Of a stretch of 64,000 nucleotides of DNA, positions 14,662 to 24,357 are shown in pieces. Positions within the stretch are counted from its first letter, which is position 1. Each line of letters opens with the position of its first letter. Under the pieces are notes generated by a model. The model worked only from the letters and a program-made list of their open reading frames with translations, did not search any database and was not told where the DNA came from. This DNA is from Thiodiazotropha sp050291245. Its GTDB lineage: Bacteria > Pseudomonadota > Gammaproteobacteria > Chromatiales > Chromatiaceae. Where the stretch lies: positions 1-64,000 of the forward strand of contig JBNKJP010000016.1 of assembly GCA_050291245.1 (NCBI GenBank). Reading direction: 5' to 3'. The position numbers and the translations under genes are program-made.

Positions 14662-16293
14662 ATGAGCAGAGGGTCATCGACCACCAGGCTCGCACAGGTC
14701 CTGTACCTCTCGGTCTTCACCTGCTGCATCCTATTTGTGCCCGATGCTTATACCAAAACCATACCCCGAATAGTCACTCTGCAGTTGAGCTGGCATCATC
14801 AGTATCAATTTGCAGGCTATTATCTCGCTGAAATCCTTGGCTATTACGAACAGGAAAACCTGCAGGTCAAAATCCTCCCGGGCCGCCCTCAACTCTCTAC
14901 GGTAAACGAGGTGGTATCGGGACAGGCGGATTTTGGAATCGGCAACTCCGACCTGGTACTGCACTTCGCGGAAGGCAAACCGATTCAGGCTCTCGCCGCC
15001 ATTAGTCAGCACGCCCCGACGATCCTGATCGCCCTGAAAAGCAGCGGTATTAGGAACATCTCCGACTTGAAAGGTAAACGGGTGATGCTGCAACCGGGTT
15101 ACACCAGCCTGTCATTGGTTGCAATGTTGAAACAAACCGGCCTGCTGGATCAGATTGTTCGTATCGACTCCAGCATGGACATCAACGATCTGGTGGAGGG
15201 ACGAGTCGACCTGTTCAACGGTTATATCAGCAATGAGCCCTATCTGCTGGAAGAGCGCGGTATCGACTACATCGTGTTCAATCCCTACGACTATGGCATC
15301 CAATTCTACGGTGATGTGCTGTTCACCCGACAGAAGCTGAATCGATCGGAACCCGAAATGGTGGACGCTTTTCGCAGTGCGAGCTTAAAAGGCTGGCGCT
15401 ATGCCATGGACAACCCGGAGAAATCGATCAACCTGATCACCCAATTCTACCCCATTCAAAAAACCAAACCCTGGCTGGGCTACGAAGCCAACAAACTGTA
15501 CGAGATGGTGGCCCCTGATCTGGTCGAGATCGGCCACATGAGTCTGCTACGCTGGGAGAAGATCGCAGAACAGCTACAACGTATGGGACTTATGGATAAA
15601 CAGGTCAATCTGGAGAGATTCAGCAACCCCTCATCCCAACATTCGTTAGTCGACTGGGTGTCCATTACACCCTACGCAGTCAGCATTCTGATCGTCCTGA
15701 TCGCCGCCATCATCTCAGTGATTCTGCTGATCAGGCTGAACCGCAATTTACGCAGGGAAGTAGATACCCGAATCCAGGCAGAACACCAGGCCACATATAT
15801 GGCTACCCATGACCCGCTAACCGGATTACCAAACCGGATCCTGTTCATGGATCGTCTCGAGAATACCCTGCAACGCGCGCGAAGGGAGGGTAACAGCCCC
15901 GGCCTGTTATTCATCGATCTTGATAACTTCAAGTTCATCAACGATACCTACGGTCATTACAAGGGCGATGAAGCGCTGAAACGTGTCGCACATAGTATCA
16001 GTTCATTGATTCGCGCAAGCGATACCTTCGCCCGTTTGGGCGGTGATGAGTTCACCCTGCTGGTCGAACACTGCGAGGAACACACCTTTCAGATCCTCGC
16101 ACAGAAGATCCTCAGCACCATTCAGGAAGCGCTCAACCAAATGCACACCGATATAGACCTGGGCGCCAGCATAGGCTTGTTGGTCATCAGCGAACCAAGG
16201 ACTGATGCGGAAACAGTCCTGTCACAGGCGGACAATCTGATGTATCAGGCAAAATTCAATGGTAAGAACCATATTGAATCTTCTCAATCATAA
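14662..16293 (+). CDS. NMT1/THI5-type periplasmic sensor fused to a diguanylate cyclase (GGDEF)
   Basis: After a signal or anchor sequence, residues about 35-300 form an NMT1/THI5-like substrate-binding domain (LQLSWHHQYQFAGYYLAEIL, GYYEQENLQVKILPG). A transmembrane helix follows near 345-370, then a GGDEF domain with DPLTGLPNRILFMDRL, the active site RLGGDEF and the inhibitory I-site RASD five residues before it. It should make cyclic di-GMP in response to a pyrimidine-, sulfonate- or nitrile-like ligand in the periplasm. The start at ATG 14662 is preferred for the signal sequence, although AAGGAGG sits rather far upstream and a TTG at 14584 opens the frame. No phosphodiesterase partner is nearby. 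Confidence 0.9.
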   Translation: MSRGSSTTRLAQVLYLSVFTCCILFVPDAYTKTIPRIVTLQLSWHHQYQFAGYYLAEILGYYEQENLQVKILPGRPQLSTVNEVVSGQADFGIGNSDLVLHFAEGKPIQALAAISQHAPTILIALKSSGIRNISDLKGKRVMLQPGYTSLSLVAMLKQTGLLDQIVRIDSSMDINDLVEGRVDLFNGYISNEPYLLEERGIDYIVFNPYDYGIQFYGDVLFTRQKLNRSEPEMVDAFRSASLKGWRYAMDNPEKSINLITQFYPIQKTKPWLGYEANKLYEMVAPDLVEIGHMSLLRWEKIAEQLQRMGLMDKQVNLERFSNPSSQHSLVDWVSITPYAVSILIVLIAAIISVILLIRLNRNLRREVDTRIQAEHQATYMATHDPLTGLPNRILFMDRLENTLQRARREGNSPGLLFIDLDNFKFINDTYGHYKGDEALKRVAHSISSLIRASDTFARLGGDEFTLLVEHCEEHTFQILAQKILSTIQEALNQMHTDIDLGASIGLLVISEPRTDAETVLSQADNLMYQAKFNGKNHIESSQS

Positions 16294-16661
16294 CGCTCAA
16301 CACACCAGGAACATCACCCTTTTCCACTCATGGTTTGGCTGAAATGCTTAACCCTGCCCCTTGTTCCGATGACGATGTTGTCGTTTCACCAGAGCTCTTC
16401 ACACTATCGGGCATTTACTACCGTTCAACCAAAAGCCGAAGCATGAAGGTTGAAACCAGACCCTATCAAGCTGTAACGTCCAGCCAAGCATGTTGGCATA
16501 GCGGTGAAATATTCTACGCTCGATAAGTGCAATAACTTGGTTGGGAAATGCTATAGCAGGAGTTGGGCTCCATTGTGAGTATCTCTCAGGTTATCAACGG
16601 ATCTCCGGAATATCGCGCATGTCATATATGGCAATCCAATTGGCTAATGGACAAAACTCTA
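16294..16661. other. Intergenic, no feature recognised
   Basis: The gap between the GGDEF gene and the lipoprotein gene contains only short frames (for example 16335-16526) without a ribosome site or recognisable protein. I saw no strong hairpin or riboswitch consensus. Confidence 0.5.
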
Positions 16662-17771
16662 ATGAATCGAAAAAATCTGAATTCAATCGTGCGTTTTCTA
16701 GCATATACACTTACAGTCGTATTTTTTTTAGCCGGGTGCGGCGATTCAACGAATGTGGATAATTCGAACACCGGCCAGCCGCAAGTTCCAACGATCTCTT
16801 TAACAGCCAATCCATCGACGATAAGCCAAAATGGCTCAACCTCTCTGAACTGGAGCAGCACAGATGCCACGAGCTGTACCGCCTCAGGCGACTGGTCGGG
16901 CACTAAAGACCTCTCCGGCAGCGAAACGATCAATGGCCTGCAAACCGACAGTACCTTCTATCTCTCATGCACGGGTGACGGGGGAACTTCCAGTAGTTCT
17001 GTAACCGTTAGCGTCGAAGTACCGGCAACGGCCAGGGTCAGCCTTATCGCAAATCCGGCCACCGTTACACTCAATGGCTCAACCATCCTAAGCTGGCAGA
17101 GCAGCAATACGGATAGTTGTATCGCATCCGGTGACTGGTCCGGAAGTAAGCCCGCTTCCGGAGAAGAGGTTATCAATTCGCTGACACAAAACAGCCTCTT
17201 TCTCCTATCTTGCACCGGACAGCATGGAACAGCGCAAGACTCGATAAGTGTTACAGTCGCCATACCGGAAGTCACAGTAAACCTGGAGGCTAATCCATCA
17301 ACCGTTTCTCTCAACGGATCAACCACACTGAGTTGGCAAACCAATAATGCGGATAGCTGCACAGCATCCGGCGACTGGTCAGGCAGTAAAAATCTCTCCG
17401 GTTCGGAGACAATCGACTCACTGACAACCGACAGTCATTTCGTTCTGAGTTGTAGCAATAGTGAAAGATCTGCTAGTGATTCGATAGATGTCACGATATC
17501 CGCGAATGAGAACGGTACGGCACTTCTCTCATGGACACCTCCCACTGAAAATACCGACGGCAGCGCGTTAACGGACCTGGCGGGTTATCGCATCTATTTT
17601 GGCACTGCATCTAATAGCTACACTGAAACCGTTTCTATCGATAATCCCGGGTTGACCAGCTACCAGATTGACAATCTAACTGCGGGTGATTGGTACTTTG
17701 CGATTACCGCAGTGAATTCATCAGACATAGAAAGCAGCCACTCTGATGAGGTTAGCAAAACGATACCTTAA
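16662..17771 (+). CDS. Repeat lipoprotein with three Ig-like repeats and a fibronectin-like C-terminus
   Basis: Starting at ATG 16662, a lipoprotein signal ends in VVFFLAGC, with the lipid-modified Cys followed by Gly-Asp. Three tandem repeats of about 83 residues follow. Each has a form of SLTANPSTISQNGSTSLNWS, then two Cys around ASGDWSG and a C-terminal SCTG or SCSN, so each probably has a disulfide. The C-terminal 90 residues (LLSWTPPTENTDGSALTDLA, YRIYFGTASNSY) are fibronectin type III-like. It is likely a surface adhesin or carbohydrate-binding protein. The start is uncertain because the ribosome site is weak, and 16647 is an alternative. Confidence 0.8.
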   Translation: MNRKNLNSIVRFLAYTLTVVFFLAGCGDSTNVDNSNTGQPQVPTISLTANPSTISQNGSTSLNWSSTDATSCTASGDWSGTKDLSGSETINGLQTDSTFYLSCTGDGGTSSSSVTVSVEVPATARVSLIANPATVTLNGSTILSWQSSNTDSCIASGDWSGSKPASGEEVINSLTQNSLFLLSCTGQHGTAQDSISVTVAIPEVTVNLEANPSTVSLNGSTTLSWQTNNADSCTASGDWSGSKNLSGSETIDSLTTDSHFVLSCSNSERSASDSIDVTISANENGTALLSWTPPTENTDGSALTDLAGYRIYFGTASNSYTETVSIDNPGLTSYQIDNLTAGDWYFAITAVNSSDIESSHSDEVSKTIP

Positions 17772-17813
17772 CAGGCTCTACTTTTTGACCCGAACATTTC
17801 ATCTGTAAGTAGT

Positions 17814-17860
17814 GCGCATGCGGGGACAGTCGATCAAATGGTGACTGCCCTCGCACTTGT
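17814..17860 (+). terminator. Weak terminator-like hairpin after the repeat lipoprotein
   Basis: GTGCG and ACAGTC on the left pair imperfectly with GACTGCCC and CGCAC on the right, followed by a short T-rich stretch. Pairing is interrupted, so confidence is low. Confidence 0.35.
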
Positions 17861-17957
17861 TTAGTACGAGGATTATTCAAAACAGACTTGTTTCGCAGTA
17901 AATCGCCATAGCCGGCTCCTTAGCTTGAGTACATTTCTTGTATATTTCGACTTGAAC

Positions 17958-18515
17958 TCACCTTGTTGAACTTTTCAGATGGTGACGGGCCTCGCATTCC
18001 GGCCGCATTTCGCATTTCTCCCGTTTTTCTCTTCGTATTTCAGGATTTCGCAGGTTATGCGGAGAAGTCCCTGTCAGATCGGAAATCGGGAGACCACTCC
18101 CGGTGTACAGTGGGATAGCGGCGGGTTCAGGGCGCCGCCACAACCAAACGATAGTGGCGGCCAGGATCATGCCAAGCAGTAGGGAAACGAACCATAAGGG
18201 ATTGCCGAGCAGGTGCAGTAGCAGGTAGCCGGAACAGATGCCGAAAACAGCCATCCGTTTACCGTTGCGGGTCATCATGCCATGTTCGATGAACAGTTGT
18301 ACCGCTTGGCCAAAACGGGGATGCGAGAGTATGCGTCTGGTCAGATGGGGCGCACTGCGAGACCAGCACCAAACCGCTCCGATCCAAAATACGGTGGTCG
18401 GCATCACCGGTAAAAAGATGCCGGCCAACCCCATGGCGAATAGCAACCAGCCACCTGCAAGCAGCCAGGGTCTGGCGCTTTTCTCGCTTACCGCTTCACT
18501 GTTTACCCTGTTCAT
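17958..18515 (-). CDS. DUF454 (YbaN-like) inner membrane protein
   Basis: From ATG 18515 (AGGA 8 nt upstream) the protein has 185 residues. The DUF454 pattern is clear: GGWLLFAMGLAGIFLPVMPT followed by FWIGAVWCWSRSAPHLTRRI and LSHPRFG, with about three transmembrane segments. The polar C-terminal tail from residue 130 (RREKREKCEMRPECEARH) is longer than usual and may be an unconserved extension. The function of the family is unknown. It is monocistronic. Confidence 0.85.
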   Translation of the reverse strand: MNRVNSEAVSEKSARPWLLAGGWLLFAMGLAGIFLPVMPTTVFWIGAVWCWSRSAPHLTRRILSHPRFGQAVQLFIEHGMMTRNGKRMAVFGICSGYLLLHLLGNPLWFVSLLLGMILAATIVWLWRRPEPAAIPLYTGSGLPISDLTGTSPHNLRNPEIRREKREKCEMRPECEARHHLKSSTR

Positions 18516-19011
18516 ACTAAACATCCTATATCATCGCCCCAATTGTGATAGGGGGGACATACCTGCTAATTTTGGGGAATTTGCCATGCTCAGGTCCCCA
18601 GCACCCAGCACCAACCGTAGGCCGTAATGAAGCCGCACTACTCACCCGCATGAGCTATGTAGATCCATTTTACCGTTTAAAAACAATGCGCTAGACACGA
18701 TTCCGGAATAGCCGAAAAAAATGTCCATCTTGAATCGGGATGAGAATTCACGTTCCACTGGAACATCTGTTCACCTTGAAAAGGAATAAATGTTCAGGTT
18801 GGCCAAGAATACGCAATGAGTCTCTAAAATAGCCAGAGAAGCCTGCGAGGAGTAAATGCTCATCACAATTTTGTATATAAACAAATATTGAATAAGTATT
18901 TCTTGTTACTTGTAACAGTATTTTGGGCTTGACTAATTTACTCTTCGCGAAGCATTAATGTTTTAGACATGAAATAGATAGATGCCAGAAACTTAAAACC
19001 AAGGAGGGATC
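18516..19011. other. AT-rich intergenic stretch at the left edge of an accessory island
   Basis: About 500 bp without a credible ORF. From here base composition shifts towards AT by eye and remains so to about 26.1 kb. Directly before 19012 there is a good ribosome site, AAGGAGGGATC. A promoter for the following gene is likely within 18900-18980 but I cannot place it securely. Confidence 0.5.
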
Positions 19012-20412
19012 ATGAGTTTTCGTAATCTCCAGCAATACCCAGGAATTCTTCTAATAATTGCCGGATTCTGCATAGCAATCCCGTCATATGTATCGAGCAA
19101 TGAGAACCAAGAGTGCGCGCAGAGTGAAGTCAATTTTCAAAAGGGAGACGGCTGCTGGGTCTACCATGATAATGGAACCAATACAGGCAAGCCGGTAAAG
19201 GTTTGGTATTACAATCCCACTAGGTTCTCAACAGCTAAAGGTAAAGGTAAAGTAATATTTGCCATGCACAGCAGCGATAGAGACGCAAAGGCAGCACGAG
19301 CACAATGGCGTTCCTATGCTGACCAGTATGGTGCTTTGATTATCGCCCCTGAGTTCAGTAGAGCCTACTATCCAAAAGGGCGACAATACAATCGTGGAAA
19401 TGTGCGCAATGCCGAGGGCAAACTCCAGCAAAAATCCGATTGGACCTTTAATACGATTGAAGAGATCTTCGACCAGGTAAAAGCTGTCTTTCCCGACGCA
19501 CCTGAGCGATACAGTATGCAGGGCCATTCCGCCGGCGGACAGTTTGTACACCGTATGGCTATGATGTCTACAGACTATCGAATAGAGACCGCTGTGGCAG
19601 CGAATTCCGGTTGGTATCTGTTACCGGATCAAAACTATAACTATCCATGTGGAATCTCGAATATTGCTAACAGCGAACAGAATCTTTCCAAAGCCTATCC
19701 CAGTAATCTTGTTATCGCCGTAGGAACGGGAGACAACGATCCGAATGCTAAGTGGTTGAGTCATGATAGTTGCGCAGAACTACAAGGTTCAAATCGATAC
19801 GATAGGGGTAAGTTTTTTTATGACTATTCAAAACAGGAGGCGGCTAATCGAAGCGTAACCTTTAATTGGAAATTGGTAGAAGTACAGGGCGCTGGTCACA
19901 ATTCCGCCGAAATGATTCAGGCAGGCGCGCATGAAATTCTTGAGCCAGTATACGACGGAAATGTGGTGGCACAGACAGTAAGTCAGGATGCGACAATCAA
20001 GAAAAATTATTCTACAAAAAACTATGGGGAGCAGAAAACGCTTCAAATAGATGGAAATTCCAAAAAAGTAGCATACATGCAGTTCGATCTTAGATCGTTC
20101 AGTAAAATCGACGCTGCGGTTTTGAAGCTTGAAGTTACTGATCCATCAAGTGGCGTACAAATGATACACGAAGCAAACAGTGAAAGCTGGAGTGAAACTT
20201 CTCTGACTTACAACAATCAGCCTGGAACAAAGAGCTTGATAACAACAGCTGAAGGTTCGGCAGTGGGGGAATTAACCATCGATCTAACTGAATTTGCGCG
20301 TTCAAAGCTAGGCGGCATGGTGACATTGGTAATGAGTTCTTCAGATGCGGATGGCCTATACATCAAATCTAAAGAATCTGATTCTCCGCCAGAGTTGTTG
20401 CTGTACCGCTGA
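19012..20412 (+). CDS. Secreted alpha/beta-hydrolase (esterase/depolymerase-like) with C-terminal DNRLRE/CBM96-like domain
   Basis: The 466-residue protein has a signal peptide (LLIIAGFCIAIPSYVSS), then an alpha/beta-hydrolase with nucleophile motif GHSAGG (SMQGHSAGGQFVHRMA) and a possible catalytic His in GAGHNSAEM. The last 140 residues (DATIKKNYSTKNYGEQKTLQ, LEVTDPSSG, SETSLTYNNQP) form a DNRLRE/CBM96-like beta-sandwich domain that binds polysaccharide in other secreted enzymes. It probably acts on a polymer or ester outside the cell. The substrate is unknown. Codon use is AT-rich, unlike the housekeeping genes. Confidence 0.82.
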   Translation: MSFRNLQQYPGILLIIAGFCIAIPSYVSSNENQECAQSEVNFQKGDGCWVYHDNGTNTGKPVKVWYYNPTRFSTAKGKGKVIFAMHSSDRDAKAARAQWRSYADQYGALIIAPEFSRAYYPKGRQYNRGNVRNAEGKLQQKSDWTFNTIEEIFDQVKAVFPDAPERYSMQGHSAGGQFVHRMAMMSTDYRIETAVAANSGWYLLPDQNYNYPCGISNIANSEQNLSKAYPSNLVIAVGTGDNDPNAKWLSHDSCAELQGSNRYDRGKFFYDYSKQEAANRSVTFNWKLVEVQGAGHNSAEMIQAGAHEILEPVYDGNVVAQTVSQDATIKKNYSTKNYGEQKTLQIDGNSKKVAYMQFDLRSFSKIDAAVLKLEVTDPSSGVQMIHEANSESWSETSLTYNNQPGTKSLITTAEGSAVGELTIDLTEFARSKLGGMVTLVMSSSDADGLYIKSKESDSPPELLLYR

Positions 20413-20643
20413 TTGATATCAAATGTGATATATCAGATACGCCCGGGATACCGATCATTGGGCATCCAGTGATACCTATCACAGCCAATCCAGCTCAACT
20501 CAGCCTGTAGTTTGGCATAGAAAGGGTAGCATTAATTGCCATCAAGCTTAGTGAGAAGAAGTGATCTGGTTAACAGTTAAGGTAGCTAAAATTTTCTTAT
20601 CATAGACTGGAGAAGTCTGAAATCTACTGTAAAGGATGACACA

Positions 20644-21129
20644 ATGAACATAATCAAAACCATTTCTGCACTATCTATCTATCTGATCTCACAAAACCTC
20701 TCAGCGGAAGACTTTAGAGTACTCGACTTGGGTCCCTATACTGTCGAAAGTGGCGCCCCATGGATTCAAATAATTACTGACCAGGATCAATGGTATGAAT
20801 TCTATTACCAAAGACTCTTAGATTGCCCGAGTATAAACGCTTCTGAAACATTAGAACCTGATCCCTGCGCTCTACCTGAGCCATCGGTTGACTTTGAAAC
20901 AGAAATGGTTGTTGTTGGGGGGCTTGGCGCAAAACCCACTTCGGATTTCAAAATCTTGATTTCACACGTTTCCCTTTCAGATATCGGTGAGCAAGTAATT
21001 CAAGTTGTTGATATCGAACCGTGCCTTGGATTGACTGTGATCGACTATCCGATGGCCGCGGTGGTTATCTCAAATACGAGTCGCCCAATCCATGTCAATG
21101 TCGAGTATGCTAAGGAAAAGTGTGGATAG
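20644..21129 (+). CDS. Small secreted protein, possibly PrcB-like
   Basis: The 161-residue protein has a signal peptide ending at LSAED. Four Cys residues and a segment VDFETEMVVVGGLGAKPTSD resemble the pattern of PrcB C-terminal-type domains, where a Trp-containing strand (DQDQWYEFYY) precedes a beta-hairpin. The similarity is weak and I do not assign a function. AAAGGAT lies just before the ATG. It stands alone on the plus strand. Confidence 0.7.
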   Translation: MNIIKTISALSIYLISQNLSAEDFRVLDLGPYTVESGAPWIQIITDQDQWYEFYYQRLLDCPSINASETLEPDPCALPEPSVDFETEMVVVGGLGAKPTSDFKILISHVSLSDIGEQVIQVVDIEPCLGLTVIDYPMAAVVISNTSRPIHVNVEYAKEKCG

Positions 21130-21953
21130 AAGCAGTTGATACTGCGTATTCTAAAGAGCTCAAGGATCTGAGGCATTGGTTTTGTTGTTCAGTGGTGTTG
21201 ATCGCAATCATCCCATCCAGATCAACCCAATGCCACTACCCGTGTACAGCGAGAAGTCGAAGGAGAATACGCAACACTCCTACATATCGAAGCTGAAAAT
21301 TAAAACCCAGGCATGCCTGAACTATCTGTCGACCTGGCCTCAATCTATTTTCGCCCTCGGGTTTTCCGGCTCGACCCACCCGCGTCCACTGCTTTCCTGG
21401 TCTTCCGGTTTAGTTCAGGCAGCAGGTTGCAACCTATCTTTTCGTCGCCGTACTATATGAGAAGTGTGACAAACCCTAGCTGTGCAGACCAATCAGAAGC
21501 TCATGAGGCGCGCGTTGCGATCAGCAACAACACGATTGAGCAGGTCAATACTCTTGGGATTGGGTGGGACACACCGAGTGTGAAGCGGGAGGAGACGGCA
21601 TACAGATGGTTTTTTGACACGAGGTGAAGATCAATCACAACTATATCGACAGAAGCACTAATCGCCTATCAATTTCTTTTTTCTCAATCCTGGACAGATG
21701 ATCTATAGCGGAGTGATCGCCGATACCACCAATTCCGAATATAACCTCTTCAATTCCGGCGTCTTATGTTTTGTGTATATGAATAGACCAGATTCCACCC
21801 AGTGCACCGAACAGAATTTTGTTAGCAGATTGTCGGTGTGCTACATAGACATAAAAAACCGACCGATAGATTTACGCGATAAATCTGACAAATACACTCA
21901 AAGCAGTTTCTGTCTTGGGTGATTTTGAAGCATTAAAAACAACTAGTCAGTTT
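21130..21953. other. Long intergenic region without recognisable genes
   Basis: Over 800 bp with only short overlapping frames (21176-21460, 21313-21627, 21698-21922), none with a convincing ribosome site or known motif. The stretch could hold decayed genes, but no parent family could be recognised. Confidence 0.5.
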
Positions 21954-22376
21954 TTAGGAGCTTGTTATTTGAACTCCCAAATTTTCTAGTAGTTGACTCT
22001 TTTGGTTGAATCTGAGCATAAGCAGTAACTCTTTTCTTGCATCCTCGACTGCAATGCCTTTTGCAAGCAGTTGTTTCATCAGGTCATCATACAATTCCCG
22101 TCGTCTTAGGCCTTTCTCGGAAGTATCTCGACGATTTTCGCAGAACTCCATCATGGTAGAGCCACAAATGCAGTTTCGGTAGAGTTCTACGATAGGTTCA
22201 TCTCCCTCTTCCGGACAGCCCACATTTTCAAGCAACCCAGTTCGACCTTTCAACTGGAGTGTCTCAGCCAAGAAAACCTCCAGGTTCGGATATTCTCTGC
22301 CGCAGTTGGCGCACTTTCGGGGAAACGCCGTTTTATACAGTTCCTGTAATCCTTCCAGAAATGGATCAGATTTCAT
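21954..22376 (-). CDS. Conserved zinc-ribbon-like protein of unknown function
   Basis: ATG 22376 is chosen over 22412 because GGAAG stands 8 nt upstream, giving 140 residues. The protein starts MKSDPFLEGLQELYKTAFPR and has two pairs of Cys, CANCGREYP and CICGSTMMEFC, that look like a split zinc ribbon, followed by a charged helical C-terminus. It has no signal peptide or membrane segment. I do not recognise a function. It is soluble and probably cytoplasmic. Confidence 0.7.
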   Translation of the reverse strand: MKSDPFLEGLQELYKTAFPRKCANCGREYPNLEVFLAETLQLKGRTGLLENVGCPEEGDEPIVELYRNCICGSTMMEFCENRRDTSEKGLRRRELYDDLMKQLLAKGIAVEDARKELLLMLRFNQKSQLLENLGVQITSS

Positions 22377-22671
22377 AGTTAATCTTCCATTTTGAACATT
22401 GACTGCAAACAATCGATCTCTTCCAGTAGAGTTAATGATAGATCATAAAAAAACAACTCCCCAGTAGTCGATATAACTTGTTCCTTGGCTTCCTAAATCC
22501 TTTACTTGCAATTTCCACCCTTTTTCAGGTGGTACTTCAGAATTCTTTAATGTGTAAATGCACGTTCAAATTCAGCGTACTACGAATCGCTGGATCAGTA
22601 TCACCGCACCAGTCTACTATTGTACCTATCCCATCCTGGCGAATACCGAGTGTTATTGTTTCAGACGGACA

Positions 22672-23391
22672 CTAATTAACCACCGGCAGTGAGTACCCCA
22701 CTTTCGCGTAGTACATTATTACTCTTACGCTCCCCAGTGAATCAGTATGTTTATGTTTATATAGCGCCACTTCTCCTCCGAGTCGGTCCACTATGGTTGT
22801 CAGCTCAGCCTCCACAAGGTCGGCTTGATTAGTATCAAGCGCCTCTATCTCATACTTACACAAAGTGGTGTGACACTCTATAGGAACCACTATACCAACA
22901 CCTTGAAAAGCCTCCCCCCCCACGATAACATCCAGTTCATTTCTTACATCCATCTCCCATGCTTGATCCGTTTCCTCACTTATAAGGTATGCTGAATAAG
23001 TTGCGATTACATTCTGTAGATCATCTGGCATATCATCATCAATATTAACTGCATTACTAATAGAATTCTCTTCTTCTGCCTGTATTGTTGAGCTGATCTC
23101 TAATTTTAGATTTGTGATTTCTAATTCCTCCGCACAGCGCTTCCGTTGTTGTTCCAAAAAGAATATGTTTTGCGTCAGTTCACTATTTTCATACTTCAAT
23201 GCTTTGATTGTATCTATCTCTTTATCGGATACCACAAGATTGTTGATTGGACTATCCTCATCCTGGCGTGCACACTCTGAATTTGAACTCTTTGGTGGAG
23301 ATATACCCTTGTCATTGAAAAATTCGATATATAGGAACAGATAAATATTCACTGATATTGAAATAAGCAATAGAAGAGTTTTACGCTCCAT
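22672..23391 (-). CDS. Membrane-anchored periplasmic protein of unknown function
   Basis: From ATG 23391 (GGAG 6 nt upstream) the 239-residue protein has an N-terminal anchor (LLLLISISVNIYLFLYIEFF), a predicted coiled coil around residues 60-100 (NSELTQNIFFLEQQRKRCAE) and a C-terminal compact domain with two Cys (VVPIECHTTLCKYEIEAL). The ECHxxxCKxE arrangement resembles small domains found in other membrane-anchored gammaproteobacterial proteins of unknown role. Confidence 0.7.
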   Translation of the reverse strand: MERKTLLLLISISVNIYLFLYIEFFNDKGISPPKSSNSECARQDEDSPINNLVVSDKEIDTIKALKYENSELTQNIFFLEQQRKRCAEELEITNLKLEISSTIQAEEENSISNAVNIDDDMPDDLQNVIATYSAYLISEETDQAWEMDVRNELDVIVGGEAFQGVGIVVPIECHTTLCKYEIEALDTNQADLVEAELTTIVDRLGGEVALYKHKHTDSLGSVRVIMYYAKVGYSLPVVN

Positions 23392-23478
23392 GACATACTC
23401 CACTCATAATTGTAACTGAATCTCCATATATTATATCGTGATCAAGCTTACTCTATTGCCAGTTACACTCTACAAGCA

Positions 23479-23506
23479 GAGAAAGCACTCAATAGAGTGC
23501 TTTCTC
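23479..23506. terminator. 12-bp perfect hairpin between two minus-strand genes
   Basis: GAGAAAGCACTC and GAGTGCTTTCTC pair perfectly around a 4-nt loop. It follows the GRFCDN-repeat gene by about 65 bp on its strand. There is no long T-run, so it may be a weak or bidirectional terminator or an RNA-stabilising structure. Confidence 0.5.
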
Positions 23507-23572
23507 AATAGGTTACACTACACTAGCATAGAGCTATGCAAATTAACGGATCACAAGAAAATCTTAATTGGC

Positions 23573-24076
23573 TTATCTTGCTTGACAGGCATATATTCTC
23601 TTGTTGTCACAAAACCTGCCTCTGCACTGCATTCCAACGGCAAAGTAGCCATTTCTCAAACTCATTACACCCGACTCCTCGGAGAAATATGGTGTCCAGT
23701 AGCAGCTACCCTTTCTTTTATTTGTAATGGTCGAGCACTGCAATGACAGGTTGTCGCAGAAACGTCCCTTACATGCAATGCCCGTTATGAATCGATTCAC
23801 ACCAGTACAAGAGCGACTGTTACTTCCTTCTTCAGAAAACCAGGATGTCCAATAGTTATTAGCATAATTACTGCCATTACTTCTACTATGCATGCTTATA
23901 TTATCGCAAAATCTCCCAGTGCAATCGAAGGCATTAATAAGATGCGGTCTGTACGTAGTGAAAGGAGGAGTCTCTTCAGATACCCTGCGACTCCAGAAAT
24001 CCGCCATTGCCACACTACTCGCCAGCATCATAGTGACTGCAGATAGTAAAAACGTAGCTTTACGATTCATTAACAT
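23573..24076 (-). CDS. Secreted Cys-rich protein with three GRFCDN repeats
   Basis: The 167-residue protein has a signal peptide (FLLSAVTMMLASSVAMA) and three tandem repeats of about 45 residues, with the motif CTGRFCDNISMHS, CKGRFCDNLSLQC, CRGRFCDNKRIYAC. Between them are the aromatic segments YWTSWFSEEG and YWTPYFSEES. The paired Cys probably form disulfides. Similar CxGxFCDNxxLxC repeats occur in scattered secreted proteins of bacteria and eukaryotes and may bind sugars, but this is not established. AGGAGG stands 5 nt before the ATG. Confidence 0.75.
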   Translation of the reverse strand: MLMNRKATFLLSAVTMMLASSVAMADFWSRRVSEETPPFTTYRPHLINAFDCTGRFCDNISMHSRSNGSNYANNYWTSWFSEEGSNSRSCTGVNRFITGIACKGRFCDNLSLQCSTITNKRKGSCYWTPYFSEESGVMSLRNGYFAVGMQCRGRFCDNKRIYACQAR

Positions 24077-24357
24077 GTCAACCTCCTAAAGATTTCTCGC
24101 ACACATATTCAGCCGTGTGTATTACGAAGCCTATTTATGGACATGAATAGAAGGAGAGGAAGGTCGTCCCTGGCCGATAAGGAATTACCATAAGCCAACA
24201 AGGGTTATTATACCAGATGCCATGAACCATAAGAAGGAAATCTTGTTACTAGTATTTATTACCGTTTAAAAAAGTTTAGGTAACTATTGATCAAGAGCTA
24301 ACTTATCAGATGATAGATATCATTTAACTGGCATCTTAAGAAACGCACACGATATAA
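24077..24357. other. AT-rich intergenic stretch
   Basis: No ORF, hairpin or promoter recognised. It ends at the second MITE. The stretch after the MITE (24522-24832) is likewise empty and very AT-rich, and holds the presumed promoter of the next gene. Confidence 0.45.
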
